Assembly (NCBI RefSeq): GCF_021245985.1 | Contig: NZ_JAJQXA010000004.1 | Location: 186,001 to 250,000 of the forward strand | Direction: 5' to 3' | Origin: Flavobacterium soyae | GTDB lineage: Bacteria; Bacteroidota; Bacteroidia; Flavobacteriales; Flavobacteriaceae | DNA length: 64,000 nucleotides | In this document: piece by piece, positions 18,692 to 27,816 of the stretch | Numbering within the stretch: position 1 is the stretch's first letter | How the letters are laid out: every line of letters starts with the position of its first letter | Notes under the pieces: generated by a model | What the model was told of the DNA's origin: nothing | Databases searched by the model: none | What the model saw: only the letters and a program-made list of their open reading frames with translations | Program-made: the position numbers and the translations under genes

Positions 18692-19198
18692 ATGAAAATA
18701 ACGAAGATAAAACTCGCATATCGCATAGTGATTGACAGCACGTCAGTTTTACTTTGGGATAAATATGTTTTTGAAGATACTTTCAAAGAATACCAAATGC
18801 AGTGCCAGCAGTTTAATTCAGAATTGAACCCCAAAAACACATTTAGAGAATTAATAAGCGAAAACGAAAAAGCAAACCAATTGCATTTTCTAACCGGAAT
18901 TGCTGCCAATGGTTATGTCGAGCAGTTAAAAGGTAATTTCCATCGTGTAACAGATGTTTTAGGAAACAACTATTTTCCTTTTATCAATTATCAGTTAGAT
19001 ATTATCAATACAGACATAACAGATTCATCAAAACATAGAATAGGAATCACTTTTTATTCGCCTTTATTGAATTACTTCGGAATTATTGAAGGGAATTATC
19101 TCGTTTCAAAAAACACCGATATCACAAATGAATATGAAACTATAATGTTTCCGGTTCAGAAAAATTTGTCTATTTGTTACATTCAGACAGAAGACTAA
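18692..19198 (+). CDS. Conserved-looking hypothetical protein
   Basis: A protein of 168 residues with no domain I recognise. It is soluble in appearance, has no signal peptide or membrane span, and ends in a beta-rich C-terminal half. Its ATG immediately follows the stop of the pirin-like gene with no gap, and a strong hairpin terminator lies about 40 nt after its stop. This supports it as the last gene of the dioxygenase-pirin operon. A function in aromatic metabolism would be guilt by association only. Confidence 0.6.
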   Translation: MKITKIKLAYRIVIDSTSVLLWDKYVFEDTFKEYQMQCQQFNSELNPKNTFRELISENEKANQLHFLTGIAANGYVEQLKGNFHRVTDVLGNNYFPFINYQLDIINTDITDSSKHRIGITFYSPLLNYFGIIEGNYLVSKNTDITNEYETIMFPVQKNLSICYIQTED

Positions 19199-19239
19199 TT
19201 CAACGTCCAAAAACAAAAAAATTATTTATTTCATTTTTT

Positions 19240-19277
19240 GCCTTTTCTGTTTTTCTGTTGACAGGAAAGGCTTTTTT
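19240..19277 (+). terminator. Intrinsic terminator after the dioxygenase operon
   Basis: GCCTTTTCTG and CAGGAAAGGC pair around a 12-nt loop with one G-T pair and are followed by six T residues. It lies between the 18692 gene and pgk on the same strand. Confidence 0.75.
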
Positions 19278-19456
19278 ATTTAAACAAGTATCAAATTACT
19301 ATAGATAATTGTTTTTAATATTTAATAAACCAATTTATTTGTGAATTTATAACGTTTTCGTTCTTTTTGTTGTCTCTTTTTTAGTTTATTCGAATTTATT
19401 AGTACTTTAAAAGTCCTATATTTGTTTTTCTTTCTAAAAAACTAAAAAAATATCAA

Positions 19457-20644
19457 ATGAAAACTTTAAACGATTTCGACTTTAAAAATAAAAAAGCAAT
19501 TATCCGTGTAGATTTTAATGTGCCGTTGGATGAGAATTTTAATGTAACAGACACAACACGTATTGAAGCAGCAAAACCTACTATCGATACAATTTTAGCA
19601 CAAGGCGGAAGTGTAATCTTAATGTCACATTTAGGAAGGCCAAAAGGCGCTGAAGAAAAATATTCTTTAAAACATATCTTAAAAACTGCTTCTGAAATTT
19701 TAGGAGTACAGGTTAAGTTTGCTGAAAACTGTGTTGGAGAACCAGCTCAGACAGCTGCTAAAAACTTACAGCCCGGAGAAGTTTTATTACTTGAAAATTT
19801 ACGTTTTCATGCAGAAGAAGAAGCCGGAGATGCTGCTTTTGCAAAAGAATTAGCTTCACTTGGAGATGTTTATGTAAATGACGCTTTTGGAACGGCACAC
19901 AGAGCGCACGCATCAACAACAATTATAGCACAGTTTTTTCCAAACGATAAAACTTTTGGAACTTTATTGGCTAAAGAAATTGACAGCTTAAACAAAGTAC
20001 TTAAAAATAGCGAAAAGCCGGTAACAGCAGTTTTAGGGGGGTCTAAAGTTTCTTCTAAAATTACAGTTATCGAAAATATCTTAGATAAAGTTGACCACAT
20101 GATTATTGGAGGCGGAATGACTTTTACATTTGTTAAAGCTCAGGGCGGAAAAGTTGGAGAATCAATCTGTGAAGATGATAAACTAGATTTAGCCCTTGAA
20201 ATTCTAAGATTAGCAAAAGAAAAAAATGTTCAGGTTCATATTCCTGTTGATGTAATTGCCGCAGATGATTTCTCAAATTCGGCAAAAACACAAGTTGTAG
20301 ATGTAAATGCAATTCCTGACGGATGGCAGGGTCTTGATGCAGGGCCAAAATCATTAGAGAACTTCAAAAAAGTGATTTTAGACTCAAAAACTATTCTTTG
20401 GAACGGTCCATTAGGAGTTTTTGAAATGGAAACATTCTCAAAAGGAACTATCGCTTTAGGTGATTTTATTGCAGAAGCTACTAAAAATGGCGCATTTTCT
20501 CTAGTTGGAGGCGGTGATTCTGTTGCAGCAGTAAAACAGTTTGGTTTTGAAGACAAAATGAGCTACGTTTCTACTGGCGGAGGAGCAATGCTTGAAATGC
20601 TGGAAGGAAGAATTTTACCTGGAATTGCTGCAATTTTAGACTAA
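19457..20644 (+). CDS. pgk: Phosphoglycerate kinase
   Basis: A protein of 395 residues, the usual length. It carries the family's N-terminal substrate-binding motif [27 protein letters not shown] and [14 protein letters not shown], and the C-terminal nucleotide site [10 protein letters not shown] and GGGDSVAA. It catalyses transfer of phosphate from 1,3-bisphosphoglycerate to ADP in glycolysis, in the cytosol. The gene starts a same-strand run with a lytic transglycosylase and a DUF4837 gene. A TATATTTG at 19417-19424 could be its -7 element, but no good -33 TTG is correctly spaced. Confidence 0.97.
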   Translation: MKTLNDFDFKNKKAIIRVDFNVPLDENFNVTDTTRIEAAKPTIDTILAQGGSVILMSHLGRPKGAEEKYSLKHILKTASEILGVQVKFAENCVGEPAQTAAKNLQPGEVLLLENLRFHAEEEAGDAAFAKELASLGDVYVNDAFGTAHRAHASTTIIAQFFPNDKTFGTLLAKEIDSLNKVLKNSEKPVTAVLGGSKVSSKITVIENILDKVDHMIIGGGMTFTFVKAQGGKVGESICEDDKLDLALEILRLAKEKNVQVHIPVDVIAADDFSNSAKTQVVDVNAIPDGWQGLDAGPKSLENFKKVILDSKTILWNGPLGVFEMETFSKGTIALGDFIAEATKNGAFSLVGGGDSVAAVKQFGFEDKMSYVSTGGGAMLEMLEGRILPGIAAILD

Positions 20645-20754
20645 AATATCACAATTAACATTTTTTTGCGTATTTTTAAGCGTTAAACTTTATAAGTTTG
20701 CAAAAATAACAATTCTATAATTGGTTGATTTATAGAATTTTAAATAAATGTTAT

Positions 20755-22593
20755 ATGATTGTAAAGAAAATCTCCTTAGCGGTTACGGCACTTTTTTCGA
20801 TGACGATGTTTGCACAAGAATCTGCAACTGCCTCATTAGAAATAAAGTCGGAAGTAAAGTTGTCCTATTTAGATTCGATTAAAAGCACATTTAAAAAAGA
20901 TGATCTGGCAGCAAAAGTTGACAGTCTTTGGATGAATGAGTTAGTAAGTTTAGATATCTATGATGATTTGACAAAAGACATTCAAACCATTAACAAGGAC
21001 GTTACTGTAGATGAGGAACTGCCAACAGAACTGCTTAAGCAGCGTTTGGCAGTAATGAATGAGAAATCGCCATTTGAGATTGAATACAATCAGGGATTAG
21101 AAAACATAATAAAGTCATTTCTTAAGAATCGTAAAAAATCGTTTTCTCGATTAATGGCTTTATCAGAATACTACTTTCCAATATTCGAGGAAACATTCGC
21201 AAAAGAAAAAGTTCCATTGGAAATAAAATATTTAGCCGTTGTAGAATCTGCTTTAAACCCTAAAGCAGTTTCTAAAATGGGTGCTACCGGACTTTGGCAG
21301 TTTATGTACGGAACCGGAAAACAATACTCTTTAAAAATCGATTCTTATATTGATGAAAGAAGTGATCCTCTTAAAGCTACAGCTGCTTGTTCAGATTACC
21401 TTACCAGAATGTTCAACATTTTTAATGACTGGGAACTTGTTTTGGCATCTTATAATTCAGGCCCAGGAAACGTAACAAAAGCAATTCGCCGCTCTGGCGG
21501 AAAAACGGGTTACTGGGATATTCGTAATTACCTTCCAAAAGAAACTCAAGGGTATGTTCCGGCTTTTTATGCTACAATGTATCTTTTTGAATATCACAAA
21601 GAACACGGGATTAACCCTGAAAGGGCTGTCGTGAAAAACTTTGAAACAGATACGGTTTGTATTAAAAACCAAATGTCGTTTAAACAAATTGCCGATTTGT
21701 TAGACATGCCCCAATCACAGATTCAGCTTTTAAATCCTTCATATAAATTAAATGTAGTGCCTTTTTATCAGGGAGAACAGCATTTTCTTCGTTTGCCAAA
21801 AGATAAAATCGCAACTTTTCTTTCTAATGAAGATAAAATTTATGCTTACGTAAAACACGAGTCCGAATTTAAAACAATTCCAACTCGTTTAGCAATGAAA
21901 ATTGCTCCAAAAGGAAAACCGGTTAGAGACACTCAATCTTTAGAAGTTTCAAAAGATATTGAGTTTTATAAAGTTAAAAAAGGAGACAACCTGGGTTCAA
22001 TTGCAGATAAATACAACGTAAATATTTCAGACTTAAAAAAATGGAATAACCTTAAATCAAATGCAATTGCATTAGGCAAAACGTTAAAAATTAAATCAGA
22101 CATTGATTCTTCTGTAAAAGCAGTTAAGGAACCAAAAACATTACCAGTTATAGAGAAAAATACTGGAGAAGCAATTGCTTCTGCAGATGATAGTGATAAA
22201 GTTTCAATACAAACTGTTGAGTACGTTGTTGCAGCCGGAGATAACTTAGGAAGCATTGCTAAAAAATTCGGTACGACTATTGCGGACTTAAAAACATTAA
22301 ATGATCTTACTTCTAATAATATTGGTTTAGGAAAAACATTAGTAGTTTCTAAAATAGTTACAGAAATACAAGAGCCTGTTTCAACTGCTGTTGCATCAAA
22401 TTCTGTTGATTCTTTCAAAAAGAAAGCACCTTCAGCAAAAACTATGAGTGAAGATTATTACGTTAAAAAAGGTGATTCTTTGTACAGCATTTCTAAAAAA
22501 TATCCTGGAGTAACAATTTCAGATATTAAAAAATGGAATGGTATTAAAGATGAAGATATCAAACCCGGAATGAAACTTAAAATAAACGGATAA
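20755..22593 (+). CDS. LysM-containing lytic transglycosylase, MltD-like
   Basis: A protein of 612 residues with a signal peptide (MIVKKISLAVTALFSMTMFAQ). A lytic transglycosylase (SLT) domain lies at roughly residues 135-290, with the catalytic Glu in VVESALNPKAVSKMGATGLWQ and the motif ASYNSGPGNV. Three LysM modules follow near residues 405-450, 490-535 and 565-610, each with a GD(N/S)LxSI-type start and a K-x-LxI-type end. It cleaves peptidoglycan glycan strands in the periplasm, as MltD does. I chose the ATG at 20755 because the longer frame begins with a TTG and places ten non-signal residues before the signal peptide. It lies between pgk and DUF4837. Confidence 0.9.
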   Translation: MIVKKISLAVTALFSMTMFAQESATASLEIKSEVKLSYLDSIKSTFKKDDLAAKVDSLWMNELVSLDIYDDLTKDIQTINKDVTVDEELPTELLKQRLAVMNEKSPFEIEYNQGLENIIKSFLKNRKKSFSRLMALSEYYFPIFEETFAKEKVPLEIKYLAVVESALNPKAVSKMGATGLWQFMYGTGKQYSLKIDSYIDERSDPLKATAACSDYLTRMFNIFNDWELVLASYNSGPGNVTKAIRRSGGKTGYWDIRNYLPKETQGYVPAFYATMYLFEYHKEHGINPERAVVKNFETDTVCIKNQMSFKQIADLLDMPQSQIQLLNPSYKLNVVPFYQGEQHFLRLPKDKIATFLSNEDKIYAYVKHESEFKTIPTRLAMKIAPKGKPVRDTQSLEVSKDIEFYKVKKGDNLGSIADKYNVNISDLKKWNNLKSNAIALGKTLKIKSDIDSSVKAVKEPKTLPVIEKNTGEAIASADDSDKVSIQTVEYVVAAGDNLGSIAKKFGTTIADLKTLNDLTSNNIGLGKTLVVSKIVTEIQEPVSTAVASNSVDSFKKKAPSAKTMSEDYYVKKGDSLYSISKKYPGVTISDIKKWNGIKDEDIKPGMKLKING

Positions 22594-22639
22594 TTAAAAA
22601 TCTTATTTAAATTTGGGTTTTATTTCATAAATTAAGAAA

Positions 22640-23608
22640 ATGAATAAAACCCATTTTTTATTTATAATACTTCCGTTTTTACTAATTTCTTGTTTGAAAA
22701 CAGATAAGCAGCAAGAGCCTGTTTCTGGAAAAACAAACACAATCTCCATTATTATAGACGACCAGTTATGGTATGGAGAAGTTGGCGACAGTATACGAAA
22801 TAAATTTGCATCTCCAGTTTTAGGCTTAACACAGGAAGAGCCCCTTTTTACAATTAATCAATATCCGGCAAAACTTCTTGAAGGATTTGTAACCGACAGC
22901 CGAAGTATTATTGTAGTTAAAAAATCAGCGGTAGAAAAATTTGAAATAATACACAATAAATCACTGCCGCACAATACTTTCCGCATTTACGGAAAATCTA
23001 TTGATGACATTATCTGCAGTATCGAATTGAATTCGACACAAATCATCAAAATGATTCGTGATGCCGAAATCGAGAAAATTCAGGAAGATAACAGCAAATC
23101 ACTTTTAAACCCGGCTGTTATAAAAAACAAATTCCATATAGATATCCAGATTCCCACCGGATATGAATACATGCTTCACAAAAAGAATTTTATCTGGCTG
23201 AAAAAAGATATTATCAGCGGTAACACCAGTTTATTAATATACCAAATTCCGCTGCACAACTTCAAAACCCGTGGAAATGTAGTTGGAAATATTATTAAAA
23301 TGCGGGATTCAATAGGTTATTATATCAAAGGGCGAGAACCCAAAACCCGAATGATTACCGGCGAAGCTTACGCGCCTTATTTTTCGAATACATCATTAGA
23401 CGGAAAAGAAGCTTTTGAAACCAAAGGAACCTGGGAACTAAAAAACGACTTCATGGCCGGACCTTTTATTAATTACGCAATCGTAGATCCTGTTTATAAC
23501 CGAATCCTGGTTATCGAAGGATTTTGCTATTCACCCTCAAATCAGGAACGAGATCTAATGTTCGATCTCGAAGCCATTATAAAATCTGTAAAAATAGACA
23601 AACGTTAA
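22640..23608 (+). CDS. DUF4837 family lipoprotein
   Basis: A protein of 322 residues with a lipoprotein signal (PFLLISC, likely lipidated Cys at residue 18). The body resembles Bacteroidota DUF4837 proteins, including segments such as IIDDQLWYGEVGD near the start and FKTRGNVVGNIIKMRDSIG in the C-terminal half. Its role is unknown. The neighbour on the same strand is the lytic transglycosylase gene, 46 nt upstream, and co-transcription is likely. From memory this neighbourhood is common in flavobacteria. Confidence 0.8.
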   Translation: MNKTHFLFIILPFLLISCLKTDKQQEPVSGKTNTISIIIDDQLWYGEVGDSIRNKFASPVLGLTQEEPLFTINQYPAKLLEGFVTDSRSIIVVKKSAVEKFEIIHNKSLPHNTFRIYGKSIDDIICSIELNSTQIIKMIRDAEIEKIQEDNSKSLLNPAVIKNKFHIDIQIPTGYEYMLHKKNFIWLKKDIISGNTSLLIYQIPLHNFKTRGNVVGNIIKMRDSIGYYIKGREPKTRMITGEAYAPYFSNTSLDGKEAFETKGTWELKNDFMAGPFINYAIVDPVYNRILVIEGFCYSPSNQERDLMFDLEAIIKSVKIDKR

Positions 23609-23615
23609 GGTTTTT

Positions 23616-23837
23616 GTTTCAGGTTTGAAGTTTCAAGTTTGAAGTTTCAAGTTTTCTTAACCGCAAAGTTCGCTAAGGTTTACGCAAAGAAACGCAAAGT
23701 TATTTTTAAGGGTTTACTTAAATTATATTATATAACTTATATGGTTTCTATAGCGTGCCTTGCGTAAACCTTAGCGAACTTTGCGGTTAAAATACACACA
23801 GCATAAACCTGTAACATTGAAACCTGAAACTTGAAAC
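23616..23837. repeat. Composite intergenic inverted repeat
   Basis: A perfect 31-bp inverted repeat (23657-23687 with 23760-23790; core TTTGCGG/CCGCAAA) is nested inside outer arms of TTTCAGGTTTGAAGTTTCAAG type (23617-23640 and 23817-23837). No gene fits inside. It fills the whole gap between DUF4837 and the DUF1579 gene and looks like a REP-like or MITE-like element. Confidence 0.8.
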
Positions 23838-23895
23838 AACTCTCGTTATTATTTTTCTTACTTTTGTTTTATAACAAACATAAAAACAAAGACTT

Positions 23896-24537
23896 ATGAA
23901 AAAGGTAACCACAACATTAGTAATTATTGCACTATGTTTTGTTTCTTGTAAAAAAGAAGTAAAAACCGAAGATGTCACAGCAAAAGGTTCAGACAGCATT
24001 AAAACTGAAGAGACAGTTGCTGAAGCACCACTAGATTCAGCAGCACAAATGAAAGCATGGCAGGCTTATGCAACACCCGGCGCACCGCACAAATTAATGA
24101 CAGACGAAGTTGGAACCTGGAATTGTGAGATGACGTTTTGGTATGAACCAAATGGAAAACCAGAAAAATCTACTTCTGTTGCCAATATTAAAATGATCCT
24201 TGGCGGACGCTATCAGGAAGCTAATTATCAGGGAAAAATTATGGGAGCACCATTTGAAGGAAAAAGCACACTCGCTTACAATAACGCCAGTAAAGAATAT
24301 ACCTCAACTTTTATCGACAATATGGGAACCGGAATGATGGTGGCTATTGGGAAATACGATGAAAAAACCAAAAGTATGGAATTGAAAGGCGACATGGTAA
24401 ATCCTGTAAATGGTAAAAAAACACCTTACAGAGAAATCTATACAATTGTTGATGCCACAACTCGTAAAATGGAAATGTTCGATGTTAAAAACGGTGCAGA
24501 ATATAAAAGCATGGAAATTATCATGAAGAAAAAATGA
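23896..24537 (+). CDS. DUF1579 domain lipoprotein
   Basis: A protein of 213 residues with a lipoprotein signal (CFVSCKKE, Cys19). The region from about residue 55 resembles DUF1579: HKLMTDEVGTWNCEMTFWYEP, MILGGRYQEANYQGKIMGAPFEGKSTLAYNN and YTSTFIDNMGTGMMVAIG. The biochemical role of this domain is not established. It is flanked by inverted repeats on both sides, so it is probably a single-gene unit. The start is fixed by the signal peptide. Confidence 0.8.
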   Translation: MKKVTTTLVIIALCFVSCKKEVKTEDVTAKGSDSIKTEETVAEAPLDSAAQMKAWQAYATPGAPHKLMTDEVGTWNCEMTFWYEPNGKPEKSTSVANIKMILGGRYQEANYQGKIMGAPFEGKSTLAYNNASKEYTSTFIDNMGTGMMVAIGKYDEKTKSMELKGDMVNPVNGKKTPYREIYTIVDATTRKMEMFDVKNGAEYKSMEIIMKKK

Positions 24538-24549
24538 TAAAGTAAAGCG

Positions 24550-24661
24550 CTTTTTTCTCCTGCAAGATTTACAAAACCTTGTAGATGTAATTGACAATAT
24601 AAAATAGATAAAAAAGGTTCAATACCTGCAAGGTTTTGTAAACCATGCAGGAGGAGAAAAG
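24550..24661. repeat. Dispersed copy of the RAYT-linked palindrome
   Basis: Arms 24550-24585 and 24625-24661 form a long imperfect inverted repeat with the core CCTGCAAGGTTTTGTAAACC, clearly related to the repeats flanking the RAYT gene at 47632-48398. Compared with those it carries scattered mismatches, so it looks older. Confidence 0.8.
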
Positions 24662-24671
24662 TAACTTTTGT

Positions 24672-24703
24672 AAATCCCGATTTTAGTTTTATAATCGGGA
24701 TTT
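24672..24703 (+). terminator. Hairpin, possible terminator
   Basis: AAATCCCGATT pairs perfectly with AATCGGGATTT around a 10-nt loop. The T-run after it is weak, so termination is likely but not certain. Confidence 0.45.
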
Positions 24704-24767
24704 CTATTTGATAATATTTAGTGTAATTTTGTTTTTACGATTATTAAAATTAAAAAATAAGTACAAA

Positions 24768-25214
24768 ATGGAATTAAAATGGAAAATAAAGCCATTTGAG
24801 GCATTAACTGTAAACGAGCTATATGATTTACTTAAACTAAGAAGTGAAATCTTTGTAGTAGAGCAAAACTGTGTTTATTTAGATATTGACGGCAAAGACA
24901 AGAAAGCGCTGCACCTAATTGGAGAATATGATGGTAAAGTTGCAGCCTATTCCCGTTTATTCGATGCCGGAATTAGTTTTGAGAATGCTTCAATAGGAAG
25001 AGTAGTTGTTGGTGCCAATTATCGTGATAAAAAATGGGGACATGATTTAATGAGTGAAGCTATTGCCGCAATAAAATCCAATTTTGGAAAAGATAAAATT
25101 ACAATTGGTGCACAATTATACTTAAAGAAATTTTACGAAAGTCATGGTTTTGTGCAGTCAGGGGAAATATACCTTGAGGATGATATTGAGCATATCGAAA
25201 TGATTCGCGGATAA
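24768..25214 (+). CDS. GNAT acetyltransferase, ElaA-like
   Basis: A protein of 148 residues with the ElaA pattern: LYDLLKLRSEIFVVEQNCVY-LDIDGKD near the N-terminus, IGRVVVGANYRDKKWGHDLM (acetyl-CoA pyrophosphate loop, R/K-x-x-G-x-G/H-like) in the middle, and FYESHGFVQSGEIYLEDDIEH-IEM at the end. ElaA proteins are uncharacterised GNAT enzymes. The ATG at 24768 is preferred because the 20 residues in front of it in the longer frame are not family-like. It is a single-gene unit. Confidence 0.85.
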   Translation: MELKWKIKPFEALTVNELYDLLKLRSEIFVVEQNCVYLDIDGKDKKALHLIGEYDGKVAAYSRLFDAGISFENASIGRVVVGANYRDKKWGHDLMSEAIAAIKSNFGKDKITIGAQLYLKKFYESHGFVQSGEIYLEDDIEHIEMIRG

Positions 25215-25368
25215 GCACAAAAAGAATAATGCTACAATGTTGCATTATTGAAATTTATATTTTTTGTTGTTTTGTAACTGTTTTTAAAAGAATCAATTAA
25301 CAACTTAGTTTAGAGTAAAGCTTTAAGTAAATAAACTTTGTAGCTTAGCGTCTTCGTGGCAGAACAAA

Positions 25369-26172
25369 TCAAATCTTAGTAATCAAAAACTCAACTCGGC
25401 GATCATAGTTATCGCCTCTTTTCAAAGGAAATTTGTTGCCGCAGCCTTGATAACGCATTCTGTTTCTGGAAATTTTTTTAGAACTTAAATAATAAAAAAC
25501 GGTTTTGGCCCGGTTCCAGGAAAGTCTTCTTTCTTTGGTATTCTTGTCGATTGCATCGTTGTATATTTCGGGTGTACAGCAAACGTGACCCCTAATTTCA
25601 AACTGTATATTTTTTTGTTTTTGAAGTGTTAAAGCAATCTTGTCAAGTTCTTTTTTAGAGTTATTGGTAAGCCCGGCACTTCCCATGTCAAACAGAATGT
25701 TTTCCAGATAAATTTTATCGCCAACCTTTAATTTGTCTTTAAAGGTCGAATAAACTTCTTTTCCAAAACTATTTCGTTTTACAACGATCAAATCAACCCG
25801 TCGGTTTCTTAAACGGGTTTCATAAAGATTTTCAACCGTATCAGGTTTAACTACTACACGGCCTTTGCCTTCGAGAATAACAATCTTACTTTCTTTAAAA
25901 CCTGATGAAAGCAGTAAGTTTTGAATAGTATTTACCCTGTCATGAGACAGTTTAAAATTATAGTTGTCTGTGCCGCGGTCATCGCAGTAACCATAGATTT
26001 GTATAGATTCGACTTTGGCGGTGTCTATCGATTTTATAAAATTATTTACAACTTTGACCTGCGATTCAGTAAGATCATACTTATCGAAATCAAAATATAC
26101 TGTTTCGATTGGTTTTTGCTGCGCCGCCAGATTGTAAATAATAAATAAAAACAGGACCCGGGAAAGTTTCAT
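25369..26172 (-). CDS. OmpA-family protein with two OmpA-like domains
   Basis: A protein of 267 residues with a short signal peptide ending in NLAAQQ. Residues about 20-130 and 145-267 each resemble an OmpA/MotB peptidoglycan-binding domain: VYFDFDKYDLTE with IYGYCDDRGTDNYNFKLSHDRV, then ILFDMGSAGLTNNSKKELDKIA with IRGHVCCTPEIYNDAIDKN and RVEFLI. The second copy has two adjacent cysteines where the family often has T/S-D. There is no beta-barrel domain. The start lies 4 nt after the S41 protease gene, so they share an operon. It probably anchors to peptidoglycan in the periplasm. Confidence 0.85.
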   Translation of the reverse strand: MKLSRVLFLFIIYNLAAQQKPIETVYFDFDKYDLTESQVKVVNNFIKSIDTAKVESIQIYGYCDDRGTDNYNFKLSHDRVNTIQNLLLSSGFKESKIVILEGKGRVVVKPDTVENLYETRLRNRRVDLIVVKRNSFGKEVYSTFKDKLKVGDKIYLENILFDMGSAGLTNNSKKELDKIALTLQKQKNIQFEIRGHVCCTPEIYNDAIDKNTKERRLSWNRAKTVFYYLSSKKISRNRMRYQGCGNKFPLKRGDNYDRRVEFLITKI

Positions 26173-26176
26173 TTTT

Positions 26177-27814
26177 CTACATTTTTAAAATCGTTTTATA
26201 TTCAGTTTGGTTATTCAATACGTTTACTGCTCTTTTAATCTCTGAATTGTTTTTAATATAAAACTGATACAAACCTTCCTGGTATTGGTATCTTTTGATA
26301 AGTTCTTCCTGAATTAAACCTCTAATTTCTTTTTGGTTTTTATCCAGCAGCGTGTTTTCACTTTTCTCTAATGCGGCTAATAATTGTTGATATTCCGGAG
26401 CAATCGTTTCGTCAATTTTTTCACTTTTGGCAGCAGCCAGAGTATTTTTCAGGGCAACTTCTGTTTCAGTATCAAAACTAATTTTGTTTGCTTTCAGGTA
26501 TTGTTTGAAACCTGCATAATCAGTATCTGTAACTACAGGTATTTTATCACCCAAATTTTGATTTTTATAATAGTAAGCAGTTGCATAATCAAATATCCCG
26601 TCATTTTTCAACAGAGCGCTCGTAATAGGGCTCATTTTAGCTTCATCTAATTCAATATCGGGCAAAACGCCGCCGCCGTCATAAACCGTTCTTCCTTTTC
26701 TGGTTTTAAAAGCATTGAAGTTTTTAGCATCTGTTTTTTGGGCAGCACCGTTTTTATCTTTATGCGTATAATCAAGCGCTTGAATACAACGGCCAGAAGG
26801 CGTGTAGTAACGAGAGATTGTAACTTTTAATTGAGTTCCGTAAGTCAGGTCAACAGAACGCTGTACCAAACCTTTTCCAAAACTACGGCTTCCTAAAATC
26901 ACAGCGCGATCTAAATCCTGTAAAGCCCCGGAAACAATTTCAGATGCCGATGCACTTCTTCCGTTAACCAAAATAGCAAGCGGAATTTCTGTATCAATTG
27001 GTTCTTTAGTCGTTTTATACGTATTGTTATGTTTTTCGATTCTTGATTTCGTCGTTACAATAACTTCATTCTTTGGAACAAATAAATTACAGATATCAAT
27101 CGCTTCATTCAAAAGTCCGCCCGGATTCCCTCTTAAATCTAAAACAATCTGTTTCGCACCGTCAGCTTTCAATTTTTCCAATGCCTCTTTAACTTCGGCT
27201 GAAGCCTTTCTGCTAAAATGTGCCAAAACTATATAACCCGTTTTTTCATCGATCTTTCCATAAAACGGAACCGATTTAATATCCACTTCATCCAAAACCA
27301 ATTCAGTTGTAAAAGTTTTTCCCTGACGAAGATATTTTATAGCGATTTTAGTGTTTTTAGTTCCCTTTAGTAATTGCGAAGCATCATCTTTAAAATCAGC
27401 AATCAAAACATCACCAATCTGGATGATTTCGTCACCAGCTTTTAGTCCGGCTTTATCTGCAGGATAATTTTTATAAGGTTCACGAACAATCAGGCGGTCT
27501 TTTTTGCGTGCGATCATTGCACCAATTCCGGTATATTCTCCCGTGTTGTTGATTTTGAAATTTACAACATCCTGTTCGTTAAAGTAAACCGTATAAGGAT
27601 CTAAACTTCCCAGCATATTTTTAATGGCTTTATCCATTAAATCACCCGGATTTGTTTCGTCTACATAATTCGTGTTTACGGCTTTAAACAACGTTGTGAA
27701 GATTTCAATTTGTTTCGCAATTTCAAAAAAGTCCTCTTTGAAACTGGTTCCAATAAATAATAATCCTGCCGCAACAGTCGGTATAATGAATTTCTTCTTG
27801 AAATAAGGATACAT
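26177..27814 (-). CDS. S41 family C-terminal processing protease
   Basis: A protein of 545 residues. It has an N-terminal membrane/signal segment, a PDZ domain around residues 85-170 (GIGAMIARKKDRLIV, AGLKAGDEIIQIG), and the S41 peptidase core with ILVNGRSASASEIVSGAL (catalytic Ser) and SFGKGLVQ (catalytic Lys). A long C-terminal helical part follows. Carboxyl-terminal proteases of this group cut periplasmic proteins near their C-termini. It lies 2 nt after the DUF4349 gene and 4 nt before the OmpA-like gene, forming a tight three-gene block downstream of rnpA, a neighbourhood I recall from other flavobacteria. Confidence 0.92.
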   Translation of the reverse strand: MYPYFKKKFIIPTVAAGLLFIGTSFKEDFFEIAKQIEIFTTLFKAVNTNYVDETNPGDLMDKAIKNMLGSLDPYTVYFNEQDVVNFKINNTGEYTGIGAMIARKKDRLIVREPYKNYPADKAGLKAGDEIIQIGDVLIADFKDDASQLLKGTKNTKIAIKYLRQGKTFTTELVLDEVDIKSVPFYGKIDEKTGYIVLAHFSRKASAEVKEALEKLKADGAKQIVLDLRGNPGGLLNEAIDICNLFVPKNEVIVTTKSRIEKHNNTYKTTKEPIDTEIPLAILVNGRSASASEIVSGALQDLDRAVILGSRSFGKGLVQRSVDLTYGTQLKVTISRYYTPSGRCIQALDYTHKDKNGAAQKTDAKNFNAFKTRKGRTVYDGGGVLPDIELDEAKMSPITSALLKNDGIFDYATAYYYKNQNLGDKIPVVTDTDYAGFKQYLKANKISFDTETEVALKNTLAAAKSEKIDETIAPEYQQLLAALEKSENTLLDKNQKEIRGLIQEELIKRYQYQEGLYQFYIKNNSEIKRAVNVLNNQTEYKTILKM

Positions 27815-27816
27815 GA

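Noticed and set aside
19417..19424. TATATTTG before pgk as a promoter
   Set aside because: No -33 TTG occurs at 17-20 nt upstream, so it is mentioned only under pgk.
20725..20755. TTG start for the lytic transglycosylase
   Set aside because: The ATG at 20755 begins a clean signal peptide. The ten extra residues do not fit one.
25225..25249. Site resembling the Zur/Fur-type palindrome (CAATGTTGCA)
   Set aside because: It lies between the ends of two convergent genes and forms a small hairpin (AATAATGC/GCATTATT), so regulation is unlikely.
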